Assembly (NCBI GenBank): GCA_009746045.1
Contig: RPFO01000034.1
Span: 223,501 to 287,500 of the forward strand
Length of the DNA stretch: 64,000 nucleotides
From: Mesostigma viride
Lineage: Eukaryota; Streptophyta; Mesostigmatophyceae; Mesostigmatales; Mesostigmataceae
Direction of reading: 5' to 3'
Positions within the stretch are counted from its first letter, which is position 1; each line of letters begins with the position of its first letter. The position numbers were made by a program, and so were the translations under genes. Below are positions 41,394 through 52,887 of this stretch, one piece after another. The notes under the pieces were generated by a model, which worked only from the letters and a program-made list of their open reading frames with translations, did not search any database and was not told where the DNA came from.

Positions 41394-42721
41394 TGTTTTC
41401 CCTATCAACCTTTCTTGTTACCCTCTGTCTCGCTCCATGCAGGTCTTCCTAGAGATAGCCACGCGGCTCCCGCGGCCTTCGCGTCTTTCCTCTCAGACAA
41501 CTACCCTAGTCCTTCCACGGCGTTGGATCGCCATGCGTCCAGGCATAGTTGTCTCACTTCATAACCGCGTGTGCTACGCATATGGGAACTCTGGCTATAA
41601 GGCAGGACCAGCCGTTGGCTCCACTATAACAAATGCTCCATCACGCGCATCTAAGTTTGTTGATGACCACCTTATTGATGATGACCATCTTTGGCCTTAC
41701 CCCGGCTGTTGGGAGCCTCGCGCAAGTACACACGCGACCAATCCAAAAAGGAGGAACTGATTGCTGGGCCAATCGCAAGCTTTTATAGATATCTCCCAAG
41801 CTGTCAAAGCCAGATCCAAACACGCGCGAAGCGCATGGCGTGCCGGCAAGCGTGTGGCCGGGTTAGCGGCCTTCCGGCCCTCCGGAGCGAAGCGAAGGTA
41901 CACGTTACTAGCTTTTTCCCTTCGATCAGAGCGCAGCGCATGAGCATGTACTTACTGCACAAGTCTCGAGTGCAGACACGTGTGTAGCACTCCTACACAC
42001 AGATCTCGAATGATTTATCTAGTACTAAATCCGAAAGGCTTGCATCACTCCCCGGAAAGGAGAACTTTTGCGGATGACTGTAGGTGTCAGTTGGCGATGC
42101 CTTAGGATCCGGAGACGTCCGTCCTATAGTCAGCAAAATATTGGTGCGAGAGGTCCCCAGTTCGATTCCGGCCTGGATTCATTTGCAGATCGCGTTTTTC
42201 CGCGTTTTCTGCGGACCGGCACTGAACGCAAATGGTTTTCACCTTTGGGATGTGCCAAATCAGAATGTACTTACTCCGAACTACGCGTTGAAAATACCAA
42301 CCGGCCGTCATGTACCGAGGGCGCCGCCGGCAAAGTAGCGGTGAGTAAATGGGCGATGGGTGGCACGCTGGGCCAGGTCCTTTGGGTGGCATGCTGGGCC
42401 TTTGGGGCTTGGCGAAGACCAAACGGGCGCAGCGCCAGCGGGGGGCCACCGGGCGAGGCGCGGCCGGCCGACATGCGACGGGCCGGCCCAGCGGGTGCCC
42501 GGGTAGCGGGTAGAACATCGGGCGCGTGTTGACATGCGGTTGGCATTCCCAACAAGCCAGCGGGCGGGCTTGCTGTGAGCGGGCTGCGGTCACGACGGAG
42601 CAGGCGGGGCCATCCGGTGGACCGGCGGCGAGGCCATGGCGGGGGCTGCGGGCGGGCCAGCCCGGTGCGGCGGGAGGGCCGCGGGTTCATTAATTAATTA
42701 ATTTATTAATTAAGAACATAC
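39725..42721. other. spacer between the two gypsy copies
   Basis: No gene is recognised. It contains T-rich and pyrimidine-rich stretches (41090-41340), a poly(T) plus TG dinucleotide run, a possible tRNA-like segment (42107-42178), a very GC-rich block (42330-42680) and a TTAA-type tract at 42688-42713 just before the second gypsy copy. An open plus-strand segment after a possible acceptor (ATGCAG near 41442) has no recognisable domain. Confidence 0.4.
41311..41397. repeat. poly(T) and (TG)n microsatellite
   Basis: About 27 T residues followed by about 20 TG dinucleotides. It makes spurious ORFs on both strands. Confidence 0.9.
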
Positions 42722-43387
42722 TGTTACGTCCTGTGCCGGACGGTGCGAAAGATCTAATCTAGTATAAGGTGCAGTTTAATAAGCCGGCATAGCCGCGCAT
42801 CCGCGTACCGCGATAGCAAGCAAAGATCGCAGTAAATTGACTAACTGAGCAGCGGTTTATCCTCAGCTAGGCCTTATAGCCTGATTAATTAATCTAGCTA
42901 TATAACACGGCATGTCATGAGGCAAATGACATCCGGATTAGTGCCCCTTGGTCTGAGAGAGTCGTCAACACTCGTTTCATTAATCATCAAACCAAAGAGT
43001 GAGAGTCCATCGTCCACAGACCAATTTCACCTAGCTGCGCTACCAAGCTGGCAAGTTGGTGTGCAGGCGCGCCGACATGCGCGCCGATCTTCCAGATACT
43101 GCCGTCAAGCCCCAATAGGTTCTGTATGACGTCTAGGGCCGGCCCGGCCCCTAGAAGATCTCGTACTTCTGACTAGGCCCAAAATAACTGGTCCGGAACA
43201 CACAAGTACCAAATAAACACACAAAGTCCCGAACTTAGGACAAATTCCCAAATAAGTCCCGAATTGAGTCCTATAGTCCGGCGGACTATGAAAGCGAGCT
43301 ATCGAAAGTCCCAAACGAATAACAAATGACTTTCGACTTATTTATTGAAGGCATTGTTACGCCCATACAAAGGTCTGGGCCGTAACA
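42722..43387 (-). repeat. 3' LTR of gypsy copy 2
   Basis: 666 bp, the partner of 51647-52312. The polypurine tract (complement of CTCCTCCCTTCCCC) abuts it at 43388-43401. Confidence 0.95.
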
Positions 43388-44333
43388 CTCCTCCCTTCCC
43401 CAGGGGACGATAGCTATATCGTCCAGGCTTGGGGCGCACGCAACAAGACAATTAACACAAACAAACAAACAAGAAAAAAAGAAGCTCTTGCAAGCAAAAC
43501 AAGCAACACACAAAAGCGACAATTGCCCAGGCTGGGCAGTCAGCTATAGAGAACAATAGTACAAAATCGGCCATGGGGATACTATGTCCCAACCCCTGTT
43601 CGCCAGCGGGTTAGTAAAGCCAATTCTCCCCGGCGTTGCCACACAAGGACAATTCCTTGATAGCCGATGGGATGCTGTCGCCATCCCGTTGCAATCCATG
43701 AGGGCAATGTGACTGGAAACTCTGGATCTCTGGACTGGAACAGCAGGAACAGGAACCCCCATAATCCTTCCTGGAATCTCCCCCACTTCCCACAAATCCA
43801 TCAATTAATTTCCCTCTCACCGCTGCCCTCCCTGGCGACCGCGCTAGTGCAGGGCCGCGGCAGCATATAAAATTCCGCCAGCGACCCGAATCAGAGGCGC
43901 ACACCAATCAACGCCATGCAAGACAATTAACCCAATTGATGGGGTCGACCGATACCAATACTACCGGATGCATGGTTGCAGGCGACGATGCTTATCACAA
44001 CTGGGATAATAATACGCGCGTGGCAGACATGTTGCGCGCGACCATGCACAGTGGCGGGCACGCAACAGTTGGGTGCGCAACAGTGATCCGCGGGGCGCGC
44101 ACGCGCCAGCATGTGACAGCGTTGTAAACGCCACCGCCGAGCAAAGGCCAAAATATGGATCACGGCAGTCGTCATCAGCGACTACGGGAGGTGCTCGCGT
44201 GCAGAACTGTCCAATGCGGTCGATGCAGGGAGGACCACCAAGCTGAATCACGTCTTGCCTGTGCGGAGATGCGCGCGCAAGCGCTGAACTCGTCATCCCG
44301 TCTGCAAGACTGTCCATGAGGAGGTCGCGACCC

Positions 44334-45592
44334 TCACATTCCTCCAATGCTAGGGCCCACCCCTCCCGACCGCGCCTTCCGTTGACGATACTCGTGGAGT
44401 ACCTGGCGACCCTGCTCACCAATTTCCTCGAGGATCTTCCCGGGGTTAGCGAGGTGATCCGCATTGTATGCGAGCTGGTATTCGTTCACGTTGGTGCGCG
44501 TTTGAGCGAGGTCTACCCACGTCCCGGTGGGCCAGTACGACATGAATGCGGCCAGGTATTGCGGGTGCGTGAACATGATTGTGCCCGCGTTCCAATCAAT
44601 AACCCCACATCCATGCTCCGCAAAGAAACCCCCCGCCATGGTCAACACTACGACGCGCACCTGGAGAGCGTTGAAGCGAAAGCCCGGAGCCCTCACAAAG
44701 TTGGGCACAACCCAGTCGAGGAATGCCTCTCCCTCGCACGGAGCATACTTGGGACAGTCAACCTTTCGAGGTTTACCATCTACCATGTATTTTGGCAGCT
44801 CCCGCTTGGGGCCGTAACGCGTACCAGAACCCTCTGGCGTCGATTCTAGGCAGTCCTGGGGTCGCGGGGCCGCCCTCCCTGGGTGCAAGTCGAAGCAGAC
44901 TAGCTCGCGCATGGAGCCTCGCTCCACATACGCATGAGTTCCTGCCTCAAAGTGCAGCGGTTGCGGTCGATGATAGTCCGCGCTGTCGACGGCCACGAAC
45001 GGCGGTGGTGGGAGTTCAATGTAGACGGGAACACCCCGAAACTCATGTAAGGGGCGTACTCGTTGTGGGCCGGGAAACGCGCTGACGTAAGCGCCCACCG
45101 TCCATGGCGCCGGTCGAGCCACCGCCTGTACGAGCAAAGACCCCTGCGCGGGAGATATAAAGCCCACCGCTGGTATCGGGCCACGCCTCTCTGGTATATG
45201 GGCGCGGGACGTCTCCACGCGGGCAACCGCTCAGAGTAAGTTCGCGCTTCTCGGCGCGGACTCTGGGAATCCGCGGAGACGCTGCCCGCCGACACCTCGT
45301 TCGTACATGCGCGACGTCTAACTTCTCGCTGGGCATCCGGTTCCACTTGGGGGCGTTTCTGGTTGCGCTCAATATCCTCGGAATCGAGCTTAGTCAGGTC
45401 GGTCGAGCCGCCCGTTCGCCGGGTCGGTCCCGTCCCGACAAGAACCGTCATTCCGCCCGTGCCCTGAGTCCGAATGGTTCGCACGGCATCACCGTCCTGT
45501 TGCTGGATCGGTGTCACCACAGGTGTGACAGAACCGCCCGTTCGCCGAGTCGGCCCTGCTTGCACGTGGCGTTGGGGATGCTTTCGACCCAA
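44334..45592 (-). CDS. gypsy copy 2 extra 3' ORF
   Basis: The C-terminal part (45218-44334, 294 codons) is open and complete, beginning after METSRAHIPERRG and ending VGPSIGGM. An upstream part (45592-45220) in another frame carries the PTRRTGG repeats seen in copy 1. A one-base difference from copy 1 (GGAGACGTC for GGAGGGCGTC) changes the frame relation, so one of the copies has an indel here. No known domain is visible. Segments such as PQYLAAFMSYWPTGTWVDLAQ and a charged helix at the end suggest a folded protein. The function is unknown. Confidence 0.55.
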
Positions 45593-45694
45593 TTACCACG
45601 ATGGTGCGTACACATCGACGTGAATAACACAAGTGCCTTCGCGGCATCCTGGCTACACGTGATCAAGCCCGTTGTCATAGCGCCCCCACCACTA

Positions 45695-48287
45695 CTACCT
45701 TCGCGGTAGCCTAGTGGAGGGCATGCTGGCCTTATACTCGCGAAGCAGACGTTCACACCCTTCTAGCTCATTCTCGGTTCGCCACGAATCCTCGTAATCA
45801 TGCTGAGCAAAACGCCACCGTACGCGATACTGTCGCTGTCTACCTCTCCCACGCTTGATGTCCCGGTGGCCCACGATCTCGGCCACCTCGTCTTCCTGTT
45901 CTCCAGTCTCGGGGTTGTACTCGACAGGGGCCGGCGGGTTGAGCCGACCTTGGATGGAGTTCTGGTGGTATAACTTGAGCTGGTCTCGATGGAAGTTGGA
46001 GGAAGTGTTCCAGGAGCTCGGGATGTCCACCTTGAACATCACATCTCCAAGCTTCTCCAGAACCTTGTGTGGCCCCAGGAACATAGGACGGAGCTTTGTC
46101 TTGAGCTCACCCTCTACCTTCTCAGAGAAACGTCCTAGGCGGGGGCCTTCCACCAGTACCCAGTCGCCCACCTCGATGGCCGGCGTGCGCGCATCTAGGC
46201 GGCCAGCAGTCCTCGCCATGTAGCGCTCTGCGGCGGCCCGGTAGCCCTTGACCGCACTGTCATGGGCCTGGCGCATCTGGACCAGCAGCCTCTCCACCCC
46301 TTCGAGGGTGTCTCGCCGGACCGACTTTTCAGCTAAGGCTGGGCTTGTGAGAAGGTCAGTCGGCGTGAGCGGATGCCTGCCCGTGTTGAGGAAGAATGGT
46401 GTGAAGCCATGAGCTGCCTGGGGGGCGTTATTCAGGGAGAACTCCACCAAACCCAAGAACTCTTCCCAGTTGCTTCCCACCGCGTCGGTGTAGTGGCGCA
46501 TGGTCTCTTGCACTGTGCGGTTCAGCCTCTCCACCAGGTGGGAGGACGAGCTGTGATATGCTGTCCCCAGCGACACCTTGGTGCCCAGGCATTCAAAGAA
46601 CTCCTGCCAGAAGCGGGCCGTGAACAGCTTGTCTCGGTCCGATATGAATTGCCGGCTGAGTCCGTGGTACCTGAACACGTGGTGAAGGTATAGCTTAGCG
46701 CAAGCCTCGGCCGTGAGTTCGGCCGGACATGGTGCCAGGTGACACATGCGCGTCAAACGGTCCAGGAAAACCAGAATCATGCTGTTGCCATTCTTGGTCT
46801 TCCGGAAGGGGCCAACAAAATCCATCATCAGGAATCCCAAGGGCCCATCGGGTCTGGTAGGGTCTGGGGGACCGCCTGTGAGCCCGTATTGCGGGACTTC
46901 ATGATCTGACATGATGGACACTCGCGCACGTACGTCTCAATGTACTCTCGCATGCCTGGCCAATAGAAGTTCTTTCTGGCCCGTGGCAGCAAGCGGTGGA
47001 TCCCTTGGTGGCCACCGGCGAGAGAGTCATGGAGCTCATGGAGCAGAGCCGCTCGACATAACTCCGGGACGTACAGGCGCCAGCAGTCTGGCCTCACCAT
47101 GACATAGAGTCGCCCGTCCTGGAACTTGCACGGGAGCTTGCCCATCTGCTTGGGGTGCGACCTGATTGCCTCTAAGGCCGCGGGCTCCGTGACAGTGAAC
47201 CGACTAATCAACGTCTCCAGGACAGAAGTGATCGTGTACGTGTCCGCCTCCTCCTCAAGGGTTTGGTGCACGTACTCCGAAAAAATGGTAGGGGGCCCGA
47301 TGCGCTGCAGGTGAAAAATTCCCTGAGCCGGTACCACGTGGCTGAGTGGCACTCGTGACCGGGACCCCTCCCTTTCCCCGGGGGCGCGCACGTCCTCGCG
47401 CGCGGCCTCCCAGTCGGGAGACAGGTCGTCCTGGGTCGTGCGACCGGTGTGGAACAGATAGCGACTGTGCGGCGACTTGTTGCGGGGCTGGGTGACTTCC
47501 CGCTCGTGCGTGATGTTATGCACGTCGGGGCCCTGCACTTGGTATTCGCTGACAGGACTCCAAAAGGAACCGTCAGGGAACCACACCACGCGACGCCGAA
47601 TGCTAATGTCCACATCCTGCGCGTCCAGCCAGTCGATGCCGATGATGATGTCGGCAGCTCCGAGCGGTGCGACCGTGGCTGTGAGCTCCACAGGGATGCC
47701 TTGAATCACAGCCTTGATATCAACCCGACCAGGCGAGGGGCTCTTGCGACCATCTGAATAGGTCACATTCACCACTGTCGCATGTGGCCGGATGTCGTAT
47801 CCTGCGCGACGCGCCAATGCCTCGTTGATGAACGACGTAGACGCACCCGTGTCCACCATGAACTGCACGTCCATGACGGTCTTGTCCTTGAGGTAGGGGT
47901 CTAATGCTGATCCCGGTACAGCCAGACCTCCCCTAAAAAGGAGCAAGTTGCGGGTACCAGCCGGAGTTGCGCGCGTAGGCTGGTCGGAGCTCGCTGCGCT
48001 ACCCGTGGCCGGCTGCGTGCTTGGGGCAGAGTCTCGCCCAAGGATGCATCCGCACTTGTATTCGCTACAAGCGGGGTGCGACTATCTACTGTAACGACTG
48101 ATTCTGCGCCCGCGCTGGTATTCGCTACCAACGGGGTGTCCTTATCTAAGCTGTCTATCTGCCCGACGTTATTGACTTGCGCTACTATATCTACCTGTCC
48201 TACATCTACCTCTATCCGTGTAGGCAGGGACACTACGCACGAGGAACGGAGGGCCGGGAGACCGCCTCGTTCGACCGCCCGGTCCAC
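45695..48287 (-). pseudogene. gypsy copy 2 pol lacking reverse transcriptase and RNase H
   Basis: Protease (MVDTGASTSFI) is followed within a few codons of TQPRN by SPHSRYLFHTGRTT, which in copy 1 lies 1.7 kb further on. The whole reverse transcriptase and RNase H region is therefore deleted in frame. Integrase zinc finger, DDE core and chromodomain follow. A one-base loss (GATTCCTG for GATTCCCTG) near 46830 breaks integrase, and another frame change lies near 48030. The product cannot be active pol. Confidence 0.92.
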
Positions 48288-50354
48288 TCTTCCCCCTCTA
48301 CCTCATCCTCCTCGTCGCCATGCCCATAGCCGGCGACCGCCTTGCCATCCATAACCCCCGAGGCGCCATTACCCGAGTCCTGTTGCTGTGAGAACAACTC
48401 ATTCAACTCGCGGTTCACCCGCTGGAACGAAGGACCCGTAGCGCGGGGCGTCTGGTGCTGCGTGGGACGCTGCCGGGCGTCCTGCAACTTGGCTGCGCGC
48501 TCGCCCGCGTTGCGAGGCCGGTCTGGGCGCCGTGCTTGTTCCGGGCGCTTACCGAAGGCAGGCCCGGAGAAACGGGGTGACGTCTGCTCGTCGCCACGAT
48601 CGCGATCCCGTGGTGGTCGCGTGCAGTCCTTCTTGAGATGACCGACCTCGCCGCACCGGAAGCATCGCGCCTTGGACGCATCGATTGCATTGACCTGGGG
48701 CGCTTCATAGTCGCCGTCCTCCTGCTCGTGGTCGATAATGTCCTCAGAGGACCCATCTTGGTCCACCGTAGTGAAGTGGACGCGACGCGGTGCAGCACCA
48801 GCATGCCGATAGGTGACCGCTGCGCGGCGGCGTGCGAGCACATCTGACACCTTTAGAAGGTACTGCTGGATCTCGATCACATCCCACTGCTCCCACGGTA
48901 TCTCAGCAAAGCGCTTTAGCACCTCATCTAGGAGTTCCGGACTCAGCGCCTCAATGAACCGCGCCCTATATTCGGTCCAGGTCAAGTCCTCAAGGCGAGC
49001 CGAGAATGCTTCAAACTCTGTCAGAAACTCGCGGAACGGTGTGGTGCCTTGGCGTAGCTTGGAAAAAGCCAGACGCTCGTGGAGCTTCCAGTCAGGGGGC
49101 ACCAGCTTGCGCTCAATGCGCTCTAGTAGCTCCTCTACTGTGCGAGGGTACAAGCGCGACGCGACACTCTCACAGTTGAGTATGCCGACCACTGAGGGAT
49201 CCATGCAGTTGGTGACGACGTAGGAGATAAGAACCTCGGTAGCTAGCTCCCACCCATTGTGGTTGCACCACGCCCAGTAGATCTGTACCCACATACGCGT
49301 CCATTCGTCGATCTCGCGAGGGTTCATAGTCGCGCGCAGCTTGGGCACTGGTTTAAAGTCAGGCATGGGCGGCGCCTTAAACGCGTCGGCCCGAGGTCCG
49401 CCCACTGCGCGATACGGCGGAACATTAAAGATCGACAACGAGTCATCTGCCGATGCAGGCGCTGACCTAGTCGCGCTGCGTTGTAGCCAGACAGACGAGG
49501 GATGCGCGTAGCCAGGATCACTGGGTGCCATGCGACTCAAGTTGAGGTTATTGCCATGCGACACGCTCGGCCGCGCAGGTCCGGCTGCTGGGACATTGCG
49601 CGCCGGATGGGACGACGCGGGCCCAGCCTCATCGTATACCGGCGGTGGAACCCTAGCCTCGTCCTGGGTCCACAGCGATGTCGCATTGGACTGCAGGTCA
49701 CCGCTAAAAGAAACCCGTCGACCGCTCGCCCAGGGATGTTGTAATCGTTGGGCACGTTGCGCGTGATAATAGGCCGCGTTCTGACTAAGCGGACCAAACA
49801 TCTGCGACCCGGTCGGCTGGCTTAGCGGCTGCTGCTGCTGCTGCAACGGCGGAAGCTGCTGCGGCTGCTGCCACTGTTGCTGCTGCGGCGGCGGTGGCTG
49901 CTGCTGCTGTACTGGCTGCTGCTGCCACTGCTGCGGCAACGGCTGTTGCTGTTCCGAATGCTGCTGTGGGGACTGCACTGGGTGCTGCTGCGGCTGCCCG
50001 GCGGGCGTTGCTGCGGCTGCACTGACTGGTGCTGGGCTGCACTCGTGGGATTCGATCTGGGCCGGGTCTCATCACCTGCCCGTTCCATCAGCTGGTTATA
50101 CTCAGCCTGCATTCGCTGCGGCTGGTATTCCTCCCTATTATCCATCCTATCCGCTCCTCGTGGCCTTCGCGGCTCACGGGAGGTACTAGCCAGCTCACCT
50201 GGGTGACCTACAGGACTGCCTTGCTGGTAGGACGAGCCCTGTTGTGATACCTCCTGTACTTGGTACTCTGGGCTGCCCTGCCTATCCAAGTCTACACCCC
50301 ATCCTCGGAATGACTCCTAGCCGTGCCGCGTACCTTCTTTTTACCCCGCGGCAT
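48233..50354 (-). pseudogene. gypsy copy 2 gag, frameshifted
   Basis: It starts at ATG 50354 (MPRGKKKVRG). A one-base deletion after about 17 codons gives an early stop (GAGGATGGGGTG for GAGGAGGGAGGTG). The Gln-rich repeat is shorter than in copy 1 and brings a second frame change near 49990. From 49978 to 48233 the capsid region and the zinc knuckle CFRCGEVGHLKKDC are intact. Confidence 0.92.
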
Positions 50355-50513
50355 GTTTACCAGTACCACATCCACAAGAGAAGGAAGGAAGGAGAGAGGA
50401 AGAAGGAGGAAAATGCCATGCACATGCCCACAAGCAATCAACCAAGCGACTGCCCTACGTTATTCTGCTAATGTAGCTATTATATAGTAAGCTATAATTA
50501 GTACTCTACTCCT

Positions 50514-50936
50514 CTAGAAACTAGGTGGCTGCCTAGGTGGGGTGCTGACAGTGAGTTGGCTGAACGTGACTGTGACAGCCTGTGTGTCCCCCGTCCTGCT
50601 CTCTACTGTTGCACTATTGGGTGCACAGCTACGGCCCCTAGGCATTGGGCGAGTCCTAATCTCCTGAGGTGGTGCCTCTACGTGCAAGCCTACTGGACGT
50701 GTCATGTATTCCTGGATAAACCTATCTGCTTCCCATGCTGTCTTGAATCCCTTAAAGATAGCCCTATGCCTATCCACTATATAGTTCTTGCAGTCTACCC
50801 AGCTATAGAAAATACCTACTTTCCCTGTGCCTCCATCATGTGCCACAGCATAGTAAAGTTGCCTAGATACATCACTATCCCAACCCCCAAGTCCATTATT
50901 ATATCTATTATTATTTCTATTATTACTATTAGCCAT
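50514..50936 (-). CDS. hybrid-binding (viroplasmin-like) domain protein, gypsy copy 2
   Basis: 140 codons with the same protein sequence as 27674-28096, including YYAVAHDGGTGKVGIFYSW and FKGFKTAWEADRFI. It lies between the 5' LTR and gag. It remains open in a copy whose gag and pol are broken, which may reflect only recent divergence. Confidence 0.8.
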   Translation of the reverse strand: MANSNNRNNNRYNNGLGGWDSDVSRQLYYAVAHDGGTGKVGIFYSWVDCKNYIVDRHRAIFKGFKTAWEADRFIQEYMTRPVGLHVEAPPQEIRTRPMPRGRSCAPNSATVESRTGDTQAVTVTFSQLTVSTPPRQPPSF

Positions 50937-51646
50937 CACACACGTTGTCTATTGCCAGCAGACAGAGATAGAAAAGAGAAAGGAACCTTTTTACCTCTAG
51001 TGTGTGACCTGTCACAGGGGGGGATGCCAACTGGCTCTAATCTAATCACTATCACAGAAATCAGGAGCTTCGCGCCCCTAATTCCATACAAGAGGGTAGC
51101 CTCCGTGATAACTGCCCGCCTTTTCGCAAGGACGAAGCCACGGAAACCACCCTACCAGCGCCCACAGCTTTCGCAGCCAGGACGCTAGTCACAATACGTC
51201 ACAGAAACGACAAATTCACAAACAAAACAACAAGGATGGGCGCACATCCTACGCGTGCAGGTAAGAGAGACGGAGCAAGGCGGTTGGCTGCAAGCTACTA
51301 CCACATACTGCATGACAAAACGTACCTTGGCGTTGCGCAGCCGACTTTCCTCCCTAGCTTGTGGCGCCGATTCCTTGTCGTGGTGCAGAGCCGAGCTCCC
51401 CGTCGGTGCCCAGTCGACAGGTGATGCTTCTAAGCCCTACCCTATGACCGCCCTTTCAGCTAGACGCTGCCACCGTTCACCACAGCCAGTTTCCCAGGCT
51501 GGCGGGTCGAACTCGGCTTTCTATCTCACTAAATATTGGGCCGGTCCTGCGCAGGCCCTGCGCTATTAAGAATGCACCTTGCGGCTTAAACACGAGGGCT
51601 CTTCGCGAGCACCTGTGGAAAACCTCTAGAACTACCTCCGATCCAG

Positions 51647-52312
51647 TGTTACGTCCTGTGCCGGACGGTGCGAAAGATCTAATCTAGTATAAGGTGCAGT
51701 TTAATAAGCCGGCATAGCCGCGCATCCGCGTACCGCGATAGCAAGCAAAGATCGCAGTAAATTGACTAACTGAGCAGCGGTTTATCCTCAGCTAGGCCTT
51801 ATAGCCTGATTAATTAATCTAGCTATATAACACGGCATGTCATGAGGCAAATGACATCCGGATTAGTGCCCCTTGGTCTGAGAGAGTCGTCAACACTCGT
51901 TTCATTAATCATCAAACCAAAGAGTGAGAGTCCATCGTCCACAGACCAATTTCACCTAGCTGCGCTACCAAGCTGGCAAGTTGGTGTGCAGGCGCGCCGA
52001 CATGCGCGCCGATCTTCCAGATACTGCCGTCAAGCCCCAATAGGTTCTGTATGACGTCTAGGGCCGGCCCGGCCCCTAGAAGATCTCGTACTTCTGACTA
52101 GGCCCAAAATAACTGGTCCGGAACACACAAGTACCAAATAAACACACAAAGTCCCGAACTTAGGACAAATTCCCAAATAAGTCCCGAATTGAGTCCTATA
52201 GTCCGGCGGACTATGAAAGCGAGCTATCGAAAGTCCCAAACGAATAACAAATGACTTTCGACTTATTTATTGAAGGCATTGTTACGCCCATACAAGGGTC
52301 TGGGCCGTAACA
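51647..52312 (-). repeat. 5' LTR of gypsy copy 2
   Basis: 666 bp, differing from 42722-43387 by AAGGGTC for AAAGGTC near its outer end. It is adjacent to the TGGATCGGAGG primer site. Confidence 0.95.
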
Positions 52313-52316
52313 CATA

Positions 52317-52771
52317 CACCCCCCGCATTGGTAGTTTTAATTCAGTTCAGCCAAAAGGCCCTTCGGAATTAGACATTAGCGTTTTATTGGTTGAAAGTGT
52401 TACTGTGTCCGCCCAATTAATTAATTATTAGTTTGTTTGTTTGGTTACCGAACAACCGTTAAACCGGCTGCGAAATTTAATAATTCTTTGTTTGTTTTGT
52501 ATAACCCAGCCGGATGCACTGCTCTTACGGCTAGTAAAAGCACATTTTTCAGCCAGAGATTTAATATTTCTTTGTTTTTTACCGCAAAAGAAGCGCTCTT
52601 GGCAGTCAAATTATTTATTTACACTTTCTTTATTTGTTTGGTAGCTTCAAAAAGTACAGGTCAGTACACTCGGGAATTAGTTAATTAAAATTCTTTTGTT
52701 TTATTTATCGTTTGCAGCTGGCCGGCGCCCAGCCTCATAATTATTTAGTAAAACTACCAATGCGGAGGGTG
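52317..52771. mobile_element. 455 bp TA-flanked MITE
   Basis: The ends are inverted repeats CACCCCCCGCATTGGTAG / CACCCTCCGCATTGGTAG (about 23 bp with one mismatch), bordered by TA on both sides. TA duplication is typical of Tc1/mariner-type elements. The interior is AT-rich and non-coding. Gypsy copy 2 inserted at CATAC, exactly across the left edge of this element. Confidence 0.75.
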
Positions 52772-52887
52772 TACCTCCTTGATGGTTGTCTCCTTGATAC
52801 CTCCATCATGGGGAGGAAATGTCAAGAAGACAACTTATAATTATAACCTGTAACACATATCCCTGAGAAGGGGCATATGGTTTTTAA

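Larger units (their letters stand above)
42722..52312 (-). mobile_element. Ty3/gypsy retrotransposon, copy 2 (internally deleted)
   Basis: 9,591 bp on the minus strand with 666 bp LTRs at 51647-52312 (5') and 42722-43387 (3'), and a 5 bp duplication CATAC at 42717-42721 and 52313-52317. The two LTRs appear to differ at about one base, so it inserted very recently. It is the same family as copy 1, but its LTRs differ from copy 1 at many sites, marking a subfamily. Reverse transcriptase and RNase H (about 1.7 kb) are absent. Gag and pol carry frameshifts, while the hybrid-binding ORF and the C-terminal domain of the extra ORF are open. It has no LINE insertion. Confidence 0.96.

Noticed and set aside
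41178-41408. Lys/Thr-His-rich ORFs
   Set aside because: Products of poly(T) and TG microsatellites.
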